DNA of 64,000 bases from Bacillus infantis (lineage in GTDB: Bacteria > Bacillota > Bacilli > Bacillales > Cytobacillaceae): NCBI RefSeq assembly GCF_020171945.1, contig NZ_JAIVAP010000011.1:1-64000 (forward strand). Direction: 5' to 3'. Under the pieces are notes generated by a model, which ran no database searches, was not told the DNA's origin, and saw only the letters and a list, made by a program, of their open reading frames with translations. Shown here in pieces: positions 33,893 to 43,602 of the stretch. How positions within the stretch are numbered: the stretch's first letter is position 1; each line of letters opens with the position of its first letter. The translations under genes and the position numbers were made by a program.

Positions 33893-34663
33893 CTATAACG
33901 CAGCCATTCCGCCGTCGATGCGATATTGGGAGCCAGTGATAAATCTGCTGTTATCTGAAGCAAGGAATACCACCAGGCTGGCAATATCTTCACTTTCGCC
34001 ATAGCGGCCGAGCGGTATGCCCTGAGCAAACTGCTCTTGAGCTCCTTCAGCATTATCCGGAGCAAATCCGGCCTCAAGCGAACGCATCATGCGTGTATTA
34101 ACAGGTGATGGATGGATCGAGTTAACACGGACATTGAAGGGAGCTGCCTCAAGTGCAGCCACTTTTGTTAAGCCGACGAGCGCATGCTTGGATGTAACAT
34201 AAGGTGCAACCCCAGGTGTTCCGCCAAATCCCGCAACAGAAGAAGTATTAATGATGCTTCCGCTCTCCTGCTTGGTCATGACAGGCATAACATGCTTCAG
34301 CCCCAGAAAGGCACCGGCTACGTTCACGTTTTGGACCTTCAGGAAGTCTTCCAAATCTGTTTCTGCAATAGGCTGAACCTTGCCTTCAATTCCTGCATTG
34401 TTAAAGAAAATATCAATTCTGCCAAAAGCCTCAACAGCCTTTTGAACATAATTCTTTACATCAGCTTCTTTTGTCACATCTCCCTGTACAGCAATCACTT
34501 CACCCAAAGAATCCAATTCAGCTTTTGCCTCATCCAGGGATTCCTGGAACAGGTCCACAATCACGACTTTAGCTCCTTCATTCAAAAACTGCTTAGCCGT
34601 TTCTTTTCCGATGCCGCCTGCTCCGCCGGTAATAACCGCTGTTTTGCCGTTTAATCTTGCCAT
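33893..34663 (-). CDS. SDR family NAD(P)-dependent oxidoreductase
   Basis: ATG 34663 follows AAGGAGGAG. The 256-residue classical short-chain dehydrogenase has the cofactor motif TGGAGGIGKE (residues 12-21), the structural NNAGIEG, the catalytic Ser in INTSSVAGFGG, the YVTSKHALVGLTK tyrosine-lysine pair (~154-158) and a C-terminal FITGSQYRIDGGMAAL. An Asp after the second strand (VVIVDLFQ) favours NAD over NADP. The substrate is unknown; these proteins reduce or oxidise sugars, steroids or acyl groups. It is monocistronic, divergent from anmK, with no functional link visible. Confidence 0.88.
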   Translation of the reverse strand: MARLNGKTAVITGGAGGIGKETAKQFLNEGAKVVIVDLFQESLDEAKAELDSLGEVIAVQGDVTKEADVKNYVQKAVEAFGRIDIFFNNAGIEGKVQPIAETDLEDFLKVQNVNVAGAFLGLKHVMPVMTKQESGSIINTSSVAGFGGTPGVAPYVTSKHALVGLTKVAALEAAPFNVRVNSIHPSPVNTRMMRSLEAGFAPDNAEGAQEQFAQGIPLGRYGESEDIASLVVFLASDNSRFITGSQYRIDGGMAAL

Positions 34664-34839
34664 GTTAGCTCCTCCTTTAAATAGATGTATTATTTCTGAC
34701 TATTCAGGATAGTAGCTTGCAGGTTTAGTGTAGCAATTACTTCTTCGTATTTGTAGTAATAAGGGTCGGGTTTCATAGCTTTCTGCTTAGTAACGCGATA
34801 AATGTAAATTATTTTCCATAATACATTCGTACCACTTTC

Positions 34840-34918
34840 TGAAAAAATAATTCAAAAAATTCCTAAAAGTATTGATATTTTATTTTGTTTTCCATAGAAT
34901 ACTAGTTAAGCGCTTACA
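34840..34918 (+). promoter_or_regulatory. Promoter of the anmK operon with MurR-type and cre-like sites
   Basis: TTGATA (34872) and TAGAAT (34895-34900) are 17 bases apart. TGAAAAAATAATTCA (34840-34854), with a related inverted half-site TAAATTATTTTCCA at about 34805-34818, fits an RpiR/MurR-type operator. GTTAAGCGCTTACA (34905-34918) is cre-like (12 of 14) and lies directly after the -10 box. The MurR-like regulator at 43603, last gene of this operon, is the natural candidate for the first site and CcpA for the second. Confidence 0.65.
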
Positions 34919-34941
34919 AAAATTTCGAAAGGAGTGAGAGT

Positions 34942-36108
34942 TTGGATTTTCCGAGAATGAAAGTGGTCGGTGTTATGTCGGGTACCTCTTTGGATGGGAT
35001 GGATATTGCCATTGTTGATGTGCAAAAAGTGAACGGCAAGATGGAATTTGAGCTGGTTTTTTTTACAACGATTCCTTACGAGAAAGAACTGAAAGCCCGC
35101 CTGGAAAAGGTGGTTGTCCCGAATACCTTATCTCCTGAAATTTCGTCAATGAATATGCTGTTGGGGGAAGTGTTTGCAGATGGTGTGTTAGCTGCCATCA
35201 AGGAATCCGGAATTGATGTGTCGGAGATTGACCTGGTCAGCTCACATGGACAGACCGTATTCCATGATCCGGTTTATAAGGAGAACGATCCTTATTACCG
35301 GCCAAACACACTGCAAATCGGTGACATATCAGTCATTGCCGAAAGGACTGGAATCCCTGCGGCCGGCGATTTCCGGACACGTGATGTGGCAGTTGGCGGA
35401 CAGGGTGCCCCGTTAGTTCCTTTCCTGGATTACATCCTGTTCAGGTCGGAAGAGTCGGGAAGGGTACTCGTCAATATTGGAGGAATATCCAATATCACCG
35501 TGCTTCCTAAGAATGCTTCCGGTGAAAAAGTGACTGCTTATGATACCGGGCCAGGGAACATGATTATAGACGCATTCACTGCCTGGCATACCAATGGAGC
35601 CCAAAGCTATGACAAGGACGGAAATCTTGCTGCAAGCGGAAAGGTTGATCAGGAGTGGCTAAAGGAGCTGCTGGAGCATCCTTATTACAAAGAAGCTCCT
35701 CCTAAAAGCACAGGCAGGGAGCAATTTGGCATCGAGTATGCGAAGGATCTATGGGATCAGGCAGAAAGCAGAAATATATCGGAATTAGATAGGATTGCGA
35801 CTGCAACAGCGCTGACGGCTGTTTCACTTGGAAAAGCACTCGAGAAGCACATCAAGGACGATGGTGTGAAAGAAATCTATATCAGCGGCGGCGGGCTTAA
35901 CAATACCAGCTTGATAAAAGGGCTGAAAGATTACTTGCCGGAAACGGTGAAAATCGCTTCTACTAAGGAGCTTGGCATCAATAGCGATGCAAAAGAAGCA
36001 ATAGCTTTTGCGATATTCGGATATCTTTGCTACCACAAGCAGCCTAATAATTTACCGGCGGCTACCGGGGCATCCAAAGAAGTAATCATGGGCAAGATCG
36101 CCTGGTAA
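34942..36108 (+). CDS. anmK: Anhydro-N-acetylmuramic acid kinase
   Basis: TTG 34942 follows AAGGAGTGAGAG. The 388-residue enzyme phosphorylates and opens 1,6-anhydroMurNAc to MurNAc-6-phosphate. Marks: VVGVMSGTSLDGMDIAIVDV (N-terminal phosphate loop), SSHGQTVFH, RTRD-like FRTRDVAVGGQGAPLVPF, NIGGISNITVLP, YDTGPGNMIIDAF and IYISGGGLNNTSLIKGL. Length and motifs fit an active enzyme. It is the first gene of a cell-wall recycling operon, 44 bases before murQ, which uses its product. AnhydroMurNAc comes from lytic transglycosylases, either the cell's own or those of other bacteria and phages. Confidence 0.95.
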   Translation: MDFPRMKVVGVMSGTSLDGMDIAIVDVQKVNGKMEFELVFFTTIPYEKELKARLEKVVVPNTLSPEISSMNMLLGEVFADGVLAAIKESGIDVSEIDLVSSHGQTVFHDPVYKENDPYYRPNTLQIGDISVIAERTGIPAAGDFRTRDVAVGGQGAPLVPFLDYILFRSEESGRVLVNIGGISNITVLPKNASGEKVTAYDTGPGNMIIDAFTAWHTNGAQSYDKDGNLAASGKVDQEWLKELLEHPYYKEAPPKSTGREQFGIEYAKDLWDQAESRNISELDRIATATALTAVSLGKALEKHIKDDGVKEIYISGGGLNNTSLIKGLKDYLPETVKIASTKELGINSDAKEAIAFAIFGYLCYHKQPNNLPAATGASKEVIMGKIAW

Positions 36109-36152
36109 AGCGATTTTTTAAAACTTATCAATACAATTAGGATGGTAGGTAA

Positions 36153-37061
36153 ATGGAAGATTTAACAAAACTGGCAACAGAAATGCATAACGATAAATCC
36201 ACGGCGCTGGACAGTATGCCGACGATTGAAATACTGAGACTTATGAACGAAGAAGACTCTTTCATCCCACAAGCAGTCCAGGAGGTACTACCGGAAATTG
36301 AAAAAACAGTGGAAGCTGTTGTTGCTTCGTTCCGGAAAGGCGGAAGGCTGTTTTACACAGGCGCAGGTACAAGCGGGCGGATGGGTTTGATGGATTCGGT
36401 AGAATGTCCGCCAACTTTCAGTACAGACCCCGAAATGGTTCAAGGCATCCTGGCAGGGGGCGACCGGGCTCTCATGAAAGCGGTGGAGGGTGCCGAAGAT
36501 AATGAACAGCTTGGTCAGGAGGACCTCCAGGCACGTGGCTTAACTGCCAATGATGTTGTCATAGGGATTGCAGCAAGCGGCAGGACCCCTTATGTGGTAG
36601 GAGCCCTTCAATATGCACGTTCAATTGGCGCTATAGCAGTAAGTCTGACCAGTAATAGAAATGCTGAAATAAGCAAGCATGCTGACATTAGGATTGAAGT
36701 GGAGACAGGGCCTGAAGTCCTGGCAGGGTCGACCCGCCTGAAAGCAGCGACTGCCCATAAGATGATATTGAATATGATCAGCACTGCCTCCATGGTGAAA
36801 ATGGGAAAAGCTTATAAAAATTTAATGGTTGATGTTAATGCTTCCAATTTTAAACTGAAGGAGCGGGCGAAGAAAATCGTCTGCGAGGCAACCGGGACTG
36901 ATTATCAAACAGCATCAAAGGTTCTTGAGAAGACCGAATATTCAGTTAAACCAGCCATCGTAATGCTTCTCTCCGACGTTGTGTATGAAGATGCGCTGCA
37001 GCTATTGGCAAAAGCGGATGGATTTGTCCGGGGGGCCGTGGAGCAGGTACATCATGGTTAG
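36153..37061 (+). CDS. murQ: N-acetylmuramic acid 6-phosphate etherase
   Basis: The 302-residue SIS-domain enzyme removes D-lactate from MurNAc-6-P, giving GlcNAc-6-P. Visible: RLMNEEDSFIPQAV near the N-terminus, the sugar-phosphate site FYTGAGTSGRMGLMDSVECP (~66-85), GIAASGRTPYVVGAL, and GPEVLAGSTRLKAATAHKMI. Its glutamate in VECPPTFS is the catalytic-type residue. ATG 36153 follows GGATGGTAGG. Its 3' end overlaps the start of the next gene by eight bases. The product feeds amino-sugar catabolism; murQ with anmK completes conversion of anhydroMurNAc. Confidence 0.95.
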   Translation: MEDLTKLATEMHNDKSTALDSMPTIEILRLMNEEDSFIPQAVQEVLPEIEKTVEAVVASFRKGGRLFYTGAGTSGRMGLMDSVECPPTFSTDPEMVQGILAGGDRALMKAVEGAEDNEQLGQEDLQARGLTANDVVIGIAASGRTPYVVGALQYARSIGAIAVSLTSNRNAEISKHADIRIEVETGPEVLAGSTRLKAATAHKMILNMISTASMVKMGKAYKNLMVDVNASNFKLKERAKKIVCEATGTDYQTASKVLEKTEYSVKPAIVMLLSDVVYEDALQLLAKADGFVRGAVEQVHHG

Positions 37062-38148
37062 CTTGAATGATGAAAATTCTATGAATTCTCTTGAAAAGAG
37101 TGTCAGCCACATATTCCAGAAATACATGGATAAAGATTATATGGCCGGCGGTGTTTGCCTTGTTAAGCAGAATGATAAGGAAATATTGTTCAAGGCTTAT
37201 GGCAAGCGAAACTCGTTGACGCGTGATGCAGTCACCATCGATACAGTATTTGACCTGGCAAGTGTAACGAAAATTATCACCTCAACATTGATTTTAAAGC
37301 TGGCAGGCCAAGGCCGATTGTCCTTGGATACAACCTTAGGACACTGTCTTCCAGCAGCGGCCAGCAACAATATACTGGCGCCTCTCACAATCAAACAGTT
37401 ACTAACGCATTCTTCAGGACTGACAGCCTGGCATCCCTTCTATACAGAACTGCCAAACCATAACCTCTATGAGATTTTAAACTCCATTGAATTGAAGCAT
37501 CAGGAAGAAAGTCAGGTTGTTTATAGTGATCTGAATTATATTTTACTAGGTGAAGTTCTTAAAGAAATACATGATAACAGCCTGAAGGAAATCGTTGAAA
37601 AAGAGCTGGCCTCTCCGCTGAAATTAAGCCGCCTGACTTATGGTCCTGTTCAAACTGATGATGTAGCTGCCACAGAGTTTGGCAATCGGATAGAGATGGA
37701 CATGTGCAGAAGCAGACATAGGGAATTCGCGGGCTGGAGAGACACGGGCAAACCCATTATAGGTGAAGTCAATGATGGCAATGCCTATTATTTTCTTAAC
37801 GGCGAGTCAGGGCATGCAGGTTTATTTGGAACTGCTGCAGACTTGAGCGGAATAGCTGATTTGTATTTGAAAAGGGGTTATGCGGCAGATACAGAGTTTA
37901 TCCAATCTGATCTGATCAAAAAATCCATGGAGAATATCGTTGAAGACAGGGGCTTAGGCTGGCACAGCTCAGATCCTTTTCCGGAAGGCGTAGGCCATAC
38001 TGGCTTTACCGGGACTGCCCTTTGGATTGTACCGGAGAAAAACCTGCAGGCAGTGCTTCTTACAAATCGGCTGCATGTGGATGAGCCAAAGAATATCAAT
38101 CCGTTCAGAAGAGAAATTTTTGCAGAAATACAGCAATATTTTTTATAA
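37054..38148 (+). CDS. amiE: Beta-lactamase-fold serine hydrolase, AmiE-like MurNAc-L-Ala amidase
   Basis: ATG 37054 overlaps the murQ stop by eight bases and has GGAGCAGG upstream. The 364-residue cytoplasmic protein has the class C beta-lactamase motifs: SxxK in DLASVTKIIT (Ser ~70), YSD in VVYSDLNYILLGE (~156) and a C-terminal GHTGFTG in place of KTG. No signal peptide is seen. In B. subtilis the homologous AmiE (YbbE) next to murQ cleaves peptides from MurNAc, and the position here supports the same role, stripping peptide from imported muropeptides. The assignment rests on fold plus context; a generic serine hydrolase remains possible. Confidence 0.8.
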   Translation: MVSLNDENSMNSLEKSVSHIFQKYMDKDYMAGGVCLVKQNDKEILFKAYGKRNSLTRDAVTIDTVFDLASVTKIITSTLILKLAGQGRLSLDTTLGHCLPAAASNNILAPLTIKQLLTHSSGLTAWHPFYTELPNHNLYEILNSIELKHQEESQVVYSDLNYILLGEVLKEIHDNSLKEIVEKELASPLKLSRLTYGPVQTDDVAATEFGNRIEMDMCRSRHREFAGWRDTGKPIIGEVNDGNAYYFLNGESGHAGLFGTAADLSGIADLYLKRGYAADTEFIQSDLIKKSMENIVEDRGLGWHSSDPFPEGVGHTGFTGTALWIVPEKNLQAVLLTNRLHVDEPKNINPFRREIFAEIQQYFL

Positions 38149-38166
38149 AAAAAGGGGGAAAAGTAA

Positions 38167-39714
38167 GTGTCTAAAAAGGGTTTTCAATTGCTATTTGTAC
38201 TTGCTATTTTAGCATCGATGTTAATAGCCTGTTCAGGAAAAAGTGAAACTGCAGGAGAAGCAGGTGAAGGCGGCAAAAAGGCAGAACAAATCTTAAAGAT
38301 TGCGAATGACCAGGAGCCTGCTGGACTTGATCCGCATAAAACGCCGGCGCATTCTTCTGTCCGCATTTATTCCCAAATATACAATGGTCTAGTAAAGTTC
38401 GATGACAAAATGGAGGTTGTCGGCGACCTTGCGGTTGACTGGGAACAGCCGGATGACCAGACATATGTGTTCAATCTGCGTGAAGGCGTTAAGTTCCACA
38501 ATGGCAATGAAATGACAGCTGAAGATGTGAAATACAGCTTCGAACGCATCCTTGCTGAAGAAACTGCTTCACATATTGCCTCGTATTTTGCAAATGTAGA
38601 CAGCATTGAAGTGCTGGGAGACTACCAGGTTCAATTTAACTTGAAATCTCCTGATGCGACTTTCCTGTCTAACTTAACAAACTCGAGTGCAGTGGTTGTA
38701 TCCAAAGAAGTGGTAGAAGAAAACGGTGACCTGCAGCAGGTTGCTGTTGGTACAGGGCCTTTCAAGTTCAAAGAGTGGGTGCCGGACAGCAAGGTAGTGC
38801 TGGTAAAGAACGAAGACTATTATGAAGAAGGCCTTCCTAAGCTTGATGAAGTGGACTACTTCACAATGAAGGATGAAGCTTCCAGGATGTCCGCAATCCG
38901 TACTGGTGAGGTTGACCTGACTACAGTAAACGCAAAGTCAGCTTCATTGCTTGCGAAGGACGATAAGATTGAAGTAAAAGACTATCAATCTCTTGAATAC
39001 AGTTATGTAGGTTTTAATGTAAATGTTAAGCCGCTGAACGATCCAAAGGTCCGCCAGGCTCTAAGTCTTGCAACGAACCGCAAAGCAATTGCGGATGTTG
39101 TTTGGAATGGTGATGCAGTGGTATCAGGTCCGGTGGCGCCATCAATGGGAGATTGGGCCATTGATTTAGCAAAGAACGACTTATATGCAAATGATACTGA
39201 AAAAGCCAAGAGCCTATTAGCTGAAGCAGGATATCCAGATGGATTTGACATTACGATTACAACGGCATCGACATATCCGGATATGGTCGACACTGCCCAG
39301 ATCCTGCAGCAGCAATGGAAAGAAATTGGCGTGAATGCGGAAATCAAGCAAATCGAGTGGGGCGAGTATATCGATACATGGCTGAATACATCAGCTGATG
39401 TACTGATCGGCCGAAACGGTTCCGGTACAGACCCTGACCGCGCTATGCAATACTTCTTCCATACAGAAGGTTCTGCTAACGTTTGGGGCTTCTCTGATGC
39501 AGATTATGACAAGCTCGTAGAATCTGGAAAGACAACGCTTGACACTGCTAAGCGGAAAGAAATTTATACTGAAGCGCAGGAAAAATTAATAGAATTGTCT
39601 CCAAATTTATTCCTGGTATCTCCAATGAAATATGTAGCGGTTAGAAAGTCGGTAGAAGGATTTACTCCTTATCCGCATAACGGTGAGTATATACTAGAGG
39701 TTTCAAAAAAATAA
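38167..39714 (+). CDS. Peptide-type ABC transporter substrate-binding lipoprotein (family 5)
   Basis: GTG 38167 follows AAAGGGGGAAAA. The 515-residue protein has the lipobox LIAC (cysteine ~19) and the family 5 (SBP_bac_5) pattern: GLDPHKTPAHSSVRIYSQIY, GVKFHNGNEMTAEDVKYSFE, VGTGPFKFKEWVPDSKVVLV, VGFNVNVKPLNDPKVRQALS and AGYPDGFDITI. It should bind an oligopeptide-like ligand outside the membrane. Lying between amiE and the transporter genes in a murein operon, its ligand is probably a muropeptide or MurNAc-peptide, comparable in idea to MppA-type murein peptide uptake (inference). A hairpin at 39724 separates it from the permeases. Confidence 0.88.
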   Translation: MSKKGFQLLFVLAILASMLIACSGKSETAGEAGEGGKKAEQILKIANDQEPAGLDPHKTPAHSSVRIYSQIYNGLVKFDDKMEVVGDLAVDWEQPDDQTYVFNLREGVKFHNGNEMTAEDVKYSFERILAEETASHIASYFANVDSIEVLGDYQVQFNLKSPDATFLSNLTNSSAVVVSKEVVEENGDLQQVAVGTGPFKFKEWVPDSKVVLVKNEDYYEEGLPKLDEVDYFTMKDEASRMSAIRTGEVDLTTVNAKSASLLAKDDKIEVKDYQSLEYSYVGFNVNVKPLNDPKVRQALSLATNRKAIADVVWNGDAVVSGPVAPSMGDWAIDLAKNDLYANDTEKAKSLLAEAGYPDGFDITITTASTYPDMVDTAQILQQQWKEIGVNAEIKQIEWGEYIDTWLNTSADVLIGRNGSGTDPDRAMQYFFHTEGSANVWGFSDADYDKLVESGKTTLDTAKRKEIYTEAQEKLIELSPNLFLVSPMKYVAVRKSVEGFTPYPHNGEYILEVSKK

Positions 39715-39723
39715 CAAAGTAGG

Positions 39724-39739
39724 GGCTGCCTTGGCAGCC
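39724..39739 (+). promoter_or_regulatory. Intercistronic hairpin after the binding-protein gene
   Basis: GGCTGCC, TT, GGCAGCC with no T run, between the binding-protein and permease genes. It probably limits or protects the upstream mRNA. Confidence 0.45.
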
Positions 39740-39764
39740 TTCTGCTCATTAAGGGTGAACACTG

Positions 39765-40709
39765 ATGTATGCCTATATTCTGAGACGTTTATTGATGTTG
39801 ATTCCCGTATTATTCGGCGTATCAGTCGTTATTTTTTTCACATTAAGAATTATACCCGGCGACGTTGCAGCTACTATCCTTGGGACCGATGCCACTCCTT
39901 CGGCGCTGGCGCAGCTAAGGAAGGATTTTGGGCTGGACCGGCCTATCCATGAGCAATATTTCAGCTGGATGGGCGGCGTGCTGACGGGTGACTTTGGCGA
40001 GTCTATGCGGACAGGCAAAGAGATACTTCCTGATATTGCAAGCCGCTTTGCCATTACATTTGAGCTGACGATGCTGTCTGCTTTTATCTCATGGATCATT
40101 GCTATCCCTCTGGGGATCATTGCAGGAATTAAACGCAACTCTAAGACAGACTTTGGTGTGCGGATCATTTCCTTGCTGGGCGTGTCCATTCCCAATTTTG
40201 CGCTTGCTACTGTATTGATTCTCGTACTGGCCCTGTTCTTTTCCTACAGCCCGCCGGTCGGCTATGTCGGCTTTTTCGAGGATCCGATTACTAATCTGCA
40301 AATATTGTTTTTGCCGGCGCTTGTCCTCGGAACTTCTATGGCTGGAGCGGTAACCAGGATGACAAGGTCTTCGATTCTGGAGATATTGAGGCTCGATTTT
40401 ATCCGTACCATTCGTGCGAAGGGTGCAAAAGAGCGTGTCGTGATTTTTCAGCATGCATTAAGAAATGCGATGATTCCGATCCTGACGATTATCGGGATGC
40501 AGATCGGCGTCCTGCTGGGCGGAACGGTCATCATTGAACAAATATTCTCGCTCCCTGGCCTGGGGCAGCTTGTTTTAACAGGTATTAACCAGCGGGATTT
40601 TACAGTCGTTCAGGGCTCGGTTTTATTCATTGCATTTGTTTTTGTCATGATCAACCTGATTGTAGATATTTTGTATTCATATCTGGACCCGAGAATTTCG
40701 TATAAATAG
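39765..40709 (+). CDS. Peptide-type ABC transporter permease, DppB/OppB type
   Basis: This 314-residue membrane protein has six helices and the DppB signature: YILRRLLMLIPVLFGVSVVI at the start, ALAQLRKDFGLDRPIHEQYF, GDFGESMRTGKEI, the EAA loop around DFIRTIRAKGAKERVVIFQH (~225-244), GVLLGGTVIIEQIFSLPGLG and the C-terminal YSYLDPRISYK. It forms the pore with the DppC-type permease that follows. It is part of the anmK-murQ-amiE operon, so the substrate is probably cell-wall derived peptide. Confidence 0.9.
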   Translation: MYAYILRRLLMLIPVLFGVSVVIFFTLRIIPGDVAATILGTDATPSALAQLRKDFGLDRPIHEQYFSWMGGVLTGDFGESMRTGKEILPDIASRFAITFELTMLSAFISWIIAIPLGIIAGIKRNSKTDFGVRIISLLGVSIPNFALATVLILVLALFFSYSPPVGYVGFFEDPITNLQILFLPALVLGTSMAGAVTRMTRSSILEILRLDFIRTIRAKGAKERVVIFQHALRNAMIPILTIIGMQIGVLLGGTVIIEQIFSLPGLGQLVLTGINQRDFTVVQGSVLFIAFVFVMINLIVDILYSYLDPRISYK

Positions 40710-40736
40710 TATGCAGAAAAGGGAAGTGTGATCTTC

Positions 40737-41567
40737 ATGAAAGAGTTTTTTCAGCGATTGGCCAGTGATAAGGTAGGATTGCTTGGCTTTATTGGGATTT
40801 TAATCGTGATTCTGGTTGCTGTGTTTGCACCCTTGATCGCCCCTTACAGCCCGGATAAGATGTTCACCGAACACACTTTGGAAGGTCCGAGCGGCCAATT
40901 TTTGTTTGGTACAGATGAACTGGGAAGGGATATATTTTCAAGGACCGTATATGGTGCCCAGGTTTCGCTGCAGGTAGGATTGATCGCTGTCGGAATAGGT
41001 GCTACGGCGGGATTGTTCTTCGGTTTGATCAGCGGATATTTTCAGGGGAAAGTGGATCAGGTGATCATGCGGGTCATGGACGTCTTCTTTGCCTTCCCTG
41101 ACATTTTGCTGGCATTAACCATTGTGGCTGTTTTAGGGCCAAGCCTTACAAACACGATGATTGCCATAGGAATTGTCTTCACCCCCGTTTTTACCAGGCT
41201 TGTAAGATCGGCGGTGCTGTCTGTGAAAGAAAACGAGTATTTAACGAGTGCTGTAGCGATTGGGGTGCAGCCTTTGCAGATCATCACCAGGCACATCACC
41301 CCTAATATCATGGCCCCTTTTATCGTTCAGATTTCATTAGCCTTATCAGGCGCTATCCTGACTGAAGCAGCATTAAGCTTCCTTGGGCTTGGCGTCCAGC
41401 CGCCTGATCCTTCATGGGGAGTCATGCTGAATGCGAGCAGGACTTATATGGAATTTGCGCCTTGGACGATCCTTTTTCCAGTAACGGCCATTGTCTTTAC
41501 GATCCTGTGTTTTAACCTTTTGGGCGACAGCCTCAGGGATATTTTAGATCCGAAACTGAAGCAATAG
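40737..41567 (+). CDS. Peptide-type ABC transporter permease, DppC/OppC type
   Basis: ATG 40737 is chosen over the GTG at 40728 for spacing from AAGGGAAG. The 276-residue protein has the DppC pattern: FIGILIVILVAVFAPLIAPY, FLFGTDELGRDIFSRTVYGA (~58-77), the EAA loop around EYLTSAVAIGVQPLQIITRH, ILTEAALSFLGLGVQPPDPS and FNLLGDSLRDILDPKLKQ at the end. Six membrane helices are expected. It is the partner of the permease at 39765. Confidence 0.9.
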   Translation: MKEFFQRLASDKVGLLGFIGILIVILVAVFAPLIAPYSPDKMFTEHTLEGPSGQFLFGTDELGRDIFSRTVYGAQVSLQVGLIAVGIGATAGLFFGLISGYFQGKVDQVIMRVMDVFFAFPDILLALTIVAVLGPSLTNTMIAIGIVFTPVFTRLVRSAVLSVKENEYLTSAVAIGVQPLQIITRHITPNIMAPFIVQISLALSGAILTEAALSFLGLGVQPPDPSWGVMLNASRTYMEFAPWTILFPVTAIVFTILCFNLLGDSLRDILDPKLKQ

Positions 41568-41633
41568 AGCAGCATCTTAGCATAGCAGTCCTGCTGAATC
41601 GAAAGACTGTTATTCTGAAGGGGAGAGGTCATT

Positions 41634-42629
41634 TTGAATTCTGTATTGGAAATCAAGGATTTATCTATAGAAGTAAATACAAAGAAGACGAAGTACAATG
41701 TGGTCGAGGGCATTAATTTATCGATCGGAAAGAAGATGAAGTACGGGATTGTCGGTGAGTCAGGGAGCGGGAAGAGTCTTACATCCCTCGCAATCATGAA
41801 CCTGCTTCCGGATGTCCTGAGAGTATCTAAAGGCAGCATCACGCTGCACACGGACGAAACGAAAGAGCTTACGGGTTTATCTAAAAGGGCCATGCAGAAA
41901 ATCAGGGGAAATGATATCTCGATGATCTTCCAGGAGCCGATGACTGCGCTGGATCCATTATATACTATCGAACATCAGCTTTTGGAAGTCTTGAAGTTTC
42001 ATAGAAATTTCAGCAAAAAAGAGATGCGGGAAATGGGTCTGGACATGCTCAATAGAGTCGGCATTTCCAGAGGCAAAGAAATTTTCAAAAGCTACCCGCA
42101 CCAGCTTTCCGGCGGGATGAGGCAGCGGATCATGATCGCGATGGCACTCATCTGCGAGCCAAAGCTGCTGATTGCAGATGAACCGACAACAGCCCTGGAC
42201 GTAACGATTCAGGCACAGATACTGGACTTAATGAATGAACTGTCCGAAAAAAATGACACATCCATCCTGATGATCACGCACGACCTTGGCGTCATTCTGG
42301 AAACATGCGAAAGAGTTGCCGTTATGTATGCCGGGCAGGTGATGGAAGAAACGACGGTAGCAAAATTATTTAAAAATCCATCCCATCCGTACACACAGGG
42401 GCTGCTGAAATCAATCCGCTCTTTGGGAGACCGGAAAAATACGTTATATTCGATACCTGGTAATGTTCCAACACCGTCACAATACGAGAATATGGGCTGC
42501 AGATTCGCCAGCCGCTGCCCTCATGTCATGGATATCTGCCGGACAAAAGAGCCAGCTATGAACGCTGTGGAAAAGGACCATAAGAGCAAATGCTGGCTGC
42601 ATGAAGAGGAGGGCGTGCTATATGGCTGA
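41634..42629 (+). CDS. Peptide-type ABC transporter ATPase, DppD/OppD type
   Basis: TTG 41634 follows GGGGAGAGG. The 331-residue ATPase has Walker A GESGSGKS (~40-47), Q-loop [13 protein letters not shown], signature [15 protein letters not shown], Walker [13 protein letters not shown], the switch MITHDLGV and the C-terminal oligo_HPY extension with [15 protein letters not shown] and CWLHEE, whose cysteines are typical of Dpp/Opp ATPases. It pairs with the DppF-type ATPase to drive import through the permeases. It overlaps the next gene by eight bases. Confidence 0.92.
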   Translation: MNSVLEIKDLSIEVNTKKTKYNVVEGINLSIGKKMKYGIVGESGSGKSLTSLAIMNLLPDVLRVSKGSITLHTDETKELTGLSKRAMQKIRGNDISMIFQEPMTALDPLYTIEHQLLEVLKFHRNFSKKEMREMGLDMLNRVGISRGKEIFKSYPHQLSGGMRQRIMIAMALICEPKLLIADEPTTALDVTIQAQILDLMNELSEKNDTSILMITHDLGVILETCERVAVMYAGQVMEETTVAKLFKNPSHPYTQGLLKSIRSLGDRKNTLYSIPGNVPTPSQYENMGCRFASRCPHVMDICRTKEPAMNAVEKDHKSKCWLHEEEGVLYG

Positions 42630-43599
42630 TACAGCTTATGCGATTGAAGTCAAAAACCTGAAGAAATACTTTCCCATTAAAGGCGGCGTTTTTAAAAGAA
42701 CGGTAGGAAATGTGAAAGCCGTCGATGACATCAGCTTTCACGTCAACAGAAACGAGACGCTTTCATTGGTAGGGGAAAGCGGCTGCGGCAAGTCAACGAC
42801 TGGAAGAACTATCTTAAAACTATATGAACCAACCTCTGGGGAAGTCTTTCTTGATGGTCAGAGGATTTCCGATATACCTAAAGGCGAGTTTCGTAAAATG
42901 CGGAAAGATATTCAGATGATTTTCCAGGATCCTTTCAGTTCCTTAAATCCAAGAATGACTGTAAGGGCCTTGCTGCTGGAGCCATTATTGACCCATAAGC
43001 TGGCCACAAAGAAAGAAGCGAATGAACTGGTCGTTGAAATGATTGAAAAAGTAGGCCTTTCAAGAGAACAGCTCAACCGTTTCCCTCATGAGTTCAGCGG
43101 AGGGCAGAGGCAGCGGATCAGCATCGCCAGGGCATTGATCGTCAAGCCGAAAGTAGTCATCCTTGATGAAGCGGTCTCAGCTTTGGATGTTTCCATCCAA
43201 TCGCAAATTCTTAATCTGCTGATCCAGCTGCAGGAAGAGTTTCAGTTAACGTATGTATTCATCTCCCACGATCTTAATGTTGTCCAGCATCTCAGTGATC
43301 GGGTGGGTGTCATGTATCTGGGGCAGATGATGGAACTGGGAGAAACAAAAGATTTATATAATAAGCCTCTTCATCCTTATACACAAGCTTTATTATCAGC
43401 AATCCCTTCTCTTGACCCTGATATGAAAAAGGAAAGGATCATTCTGCAGGGAGATGTGCCGGACCCATCCAATCCGCCTTCAGGCTGCCCATTCCGTTTA
43501 AGGTGCCCAAAGGCGCATGCAAGATGTGCTGAAGAGAAGCCCAGGTTCCTGGAAGTGGAAAAAAACCATTGGGTCGCCTGTCATCTTTATGACGAATAA
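42622..43599 (+). CDS. Peptide-type ABC transporter ATPase, DppF/OppF type
   Basis: ATG 42622 has GAGGAGG nine bases upstream; an earlier in-frame ATG (42601) precedes that site. The 325-residue ATPase has KYFPIKGGVFKRTVGNVKAV at the start, Walker A GESGCGKST, MIFQDPFSSLNPRMTV, signature FSGGQRQRISIARAL, Walker B VVILDEAVSALDVSIQ, the switch FISHDL and the Cys-rich C-terminus GCPFRLRCPKAHARC. The Walker B proline of the usual DEPVSALD is alanine here (DEAVSALD), a small and common change. It is the last transporter gene before the regulator. Confidence 0.92.
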   Translation: MADTAYAIEVKNLKKYFPIKGGVFKRTVGNVKAVDDISFHVNRNETLSLVGESGCGKSTTGRTILKLYEPTSGEVFLDGQRISDIPKGEFRKMRKDIQMIFQDPFSSLNPRMTVRALLLEPLLTHKLATKKEANELVVEMIEKVGLSREQLNRFPHEFSGGQRQRISIARALIVKPKVVILDEAVSALDVSIQSQILNLLIQLQEEFQLTYVFISHDLNVVQHLSDRVGVMYLGQMMELGETKDLYNKPLHPYTQALLSAIPSLDPDMKKERIILQGDVPDPSNPPSGCPFRLRCPKAHARCAEEKPRFLEVEKNHWVACHLYDE

Positions 43600-43602
43600 A
43601 GA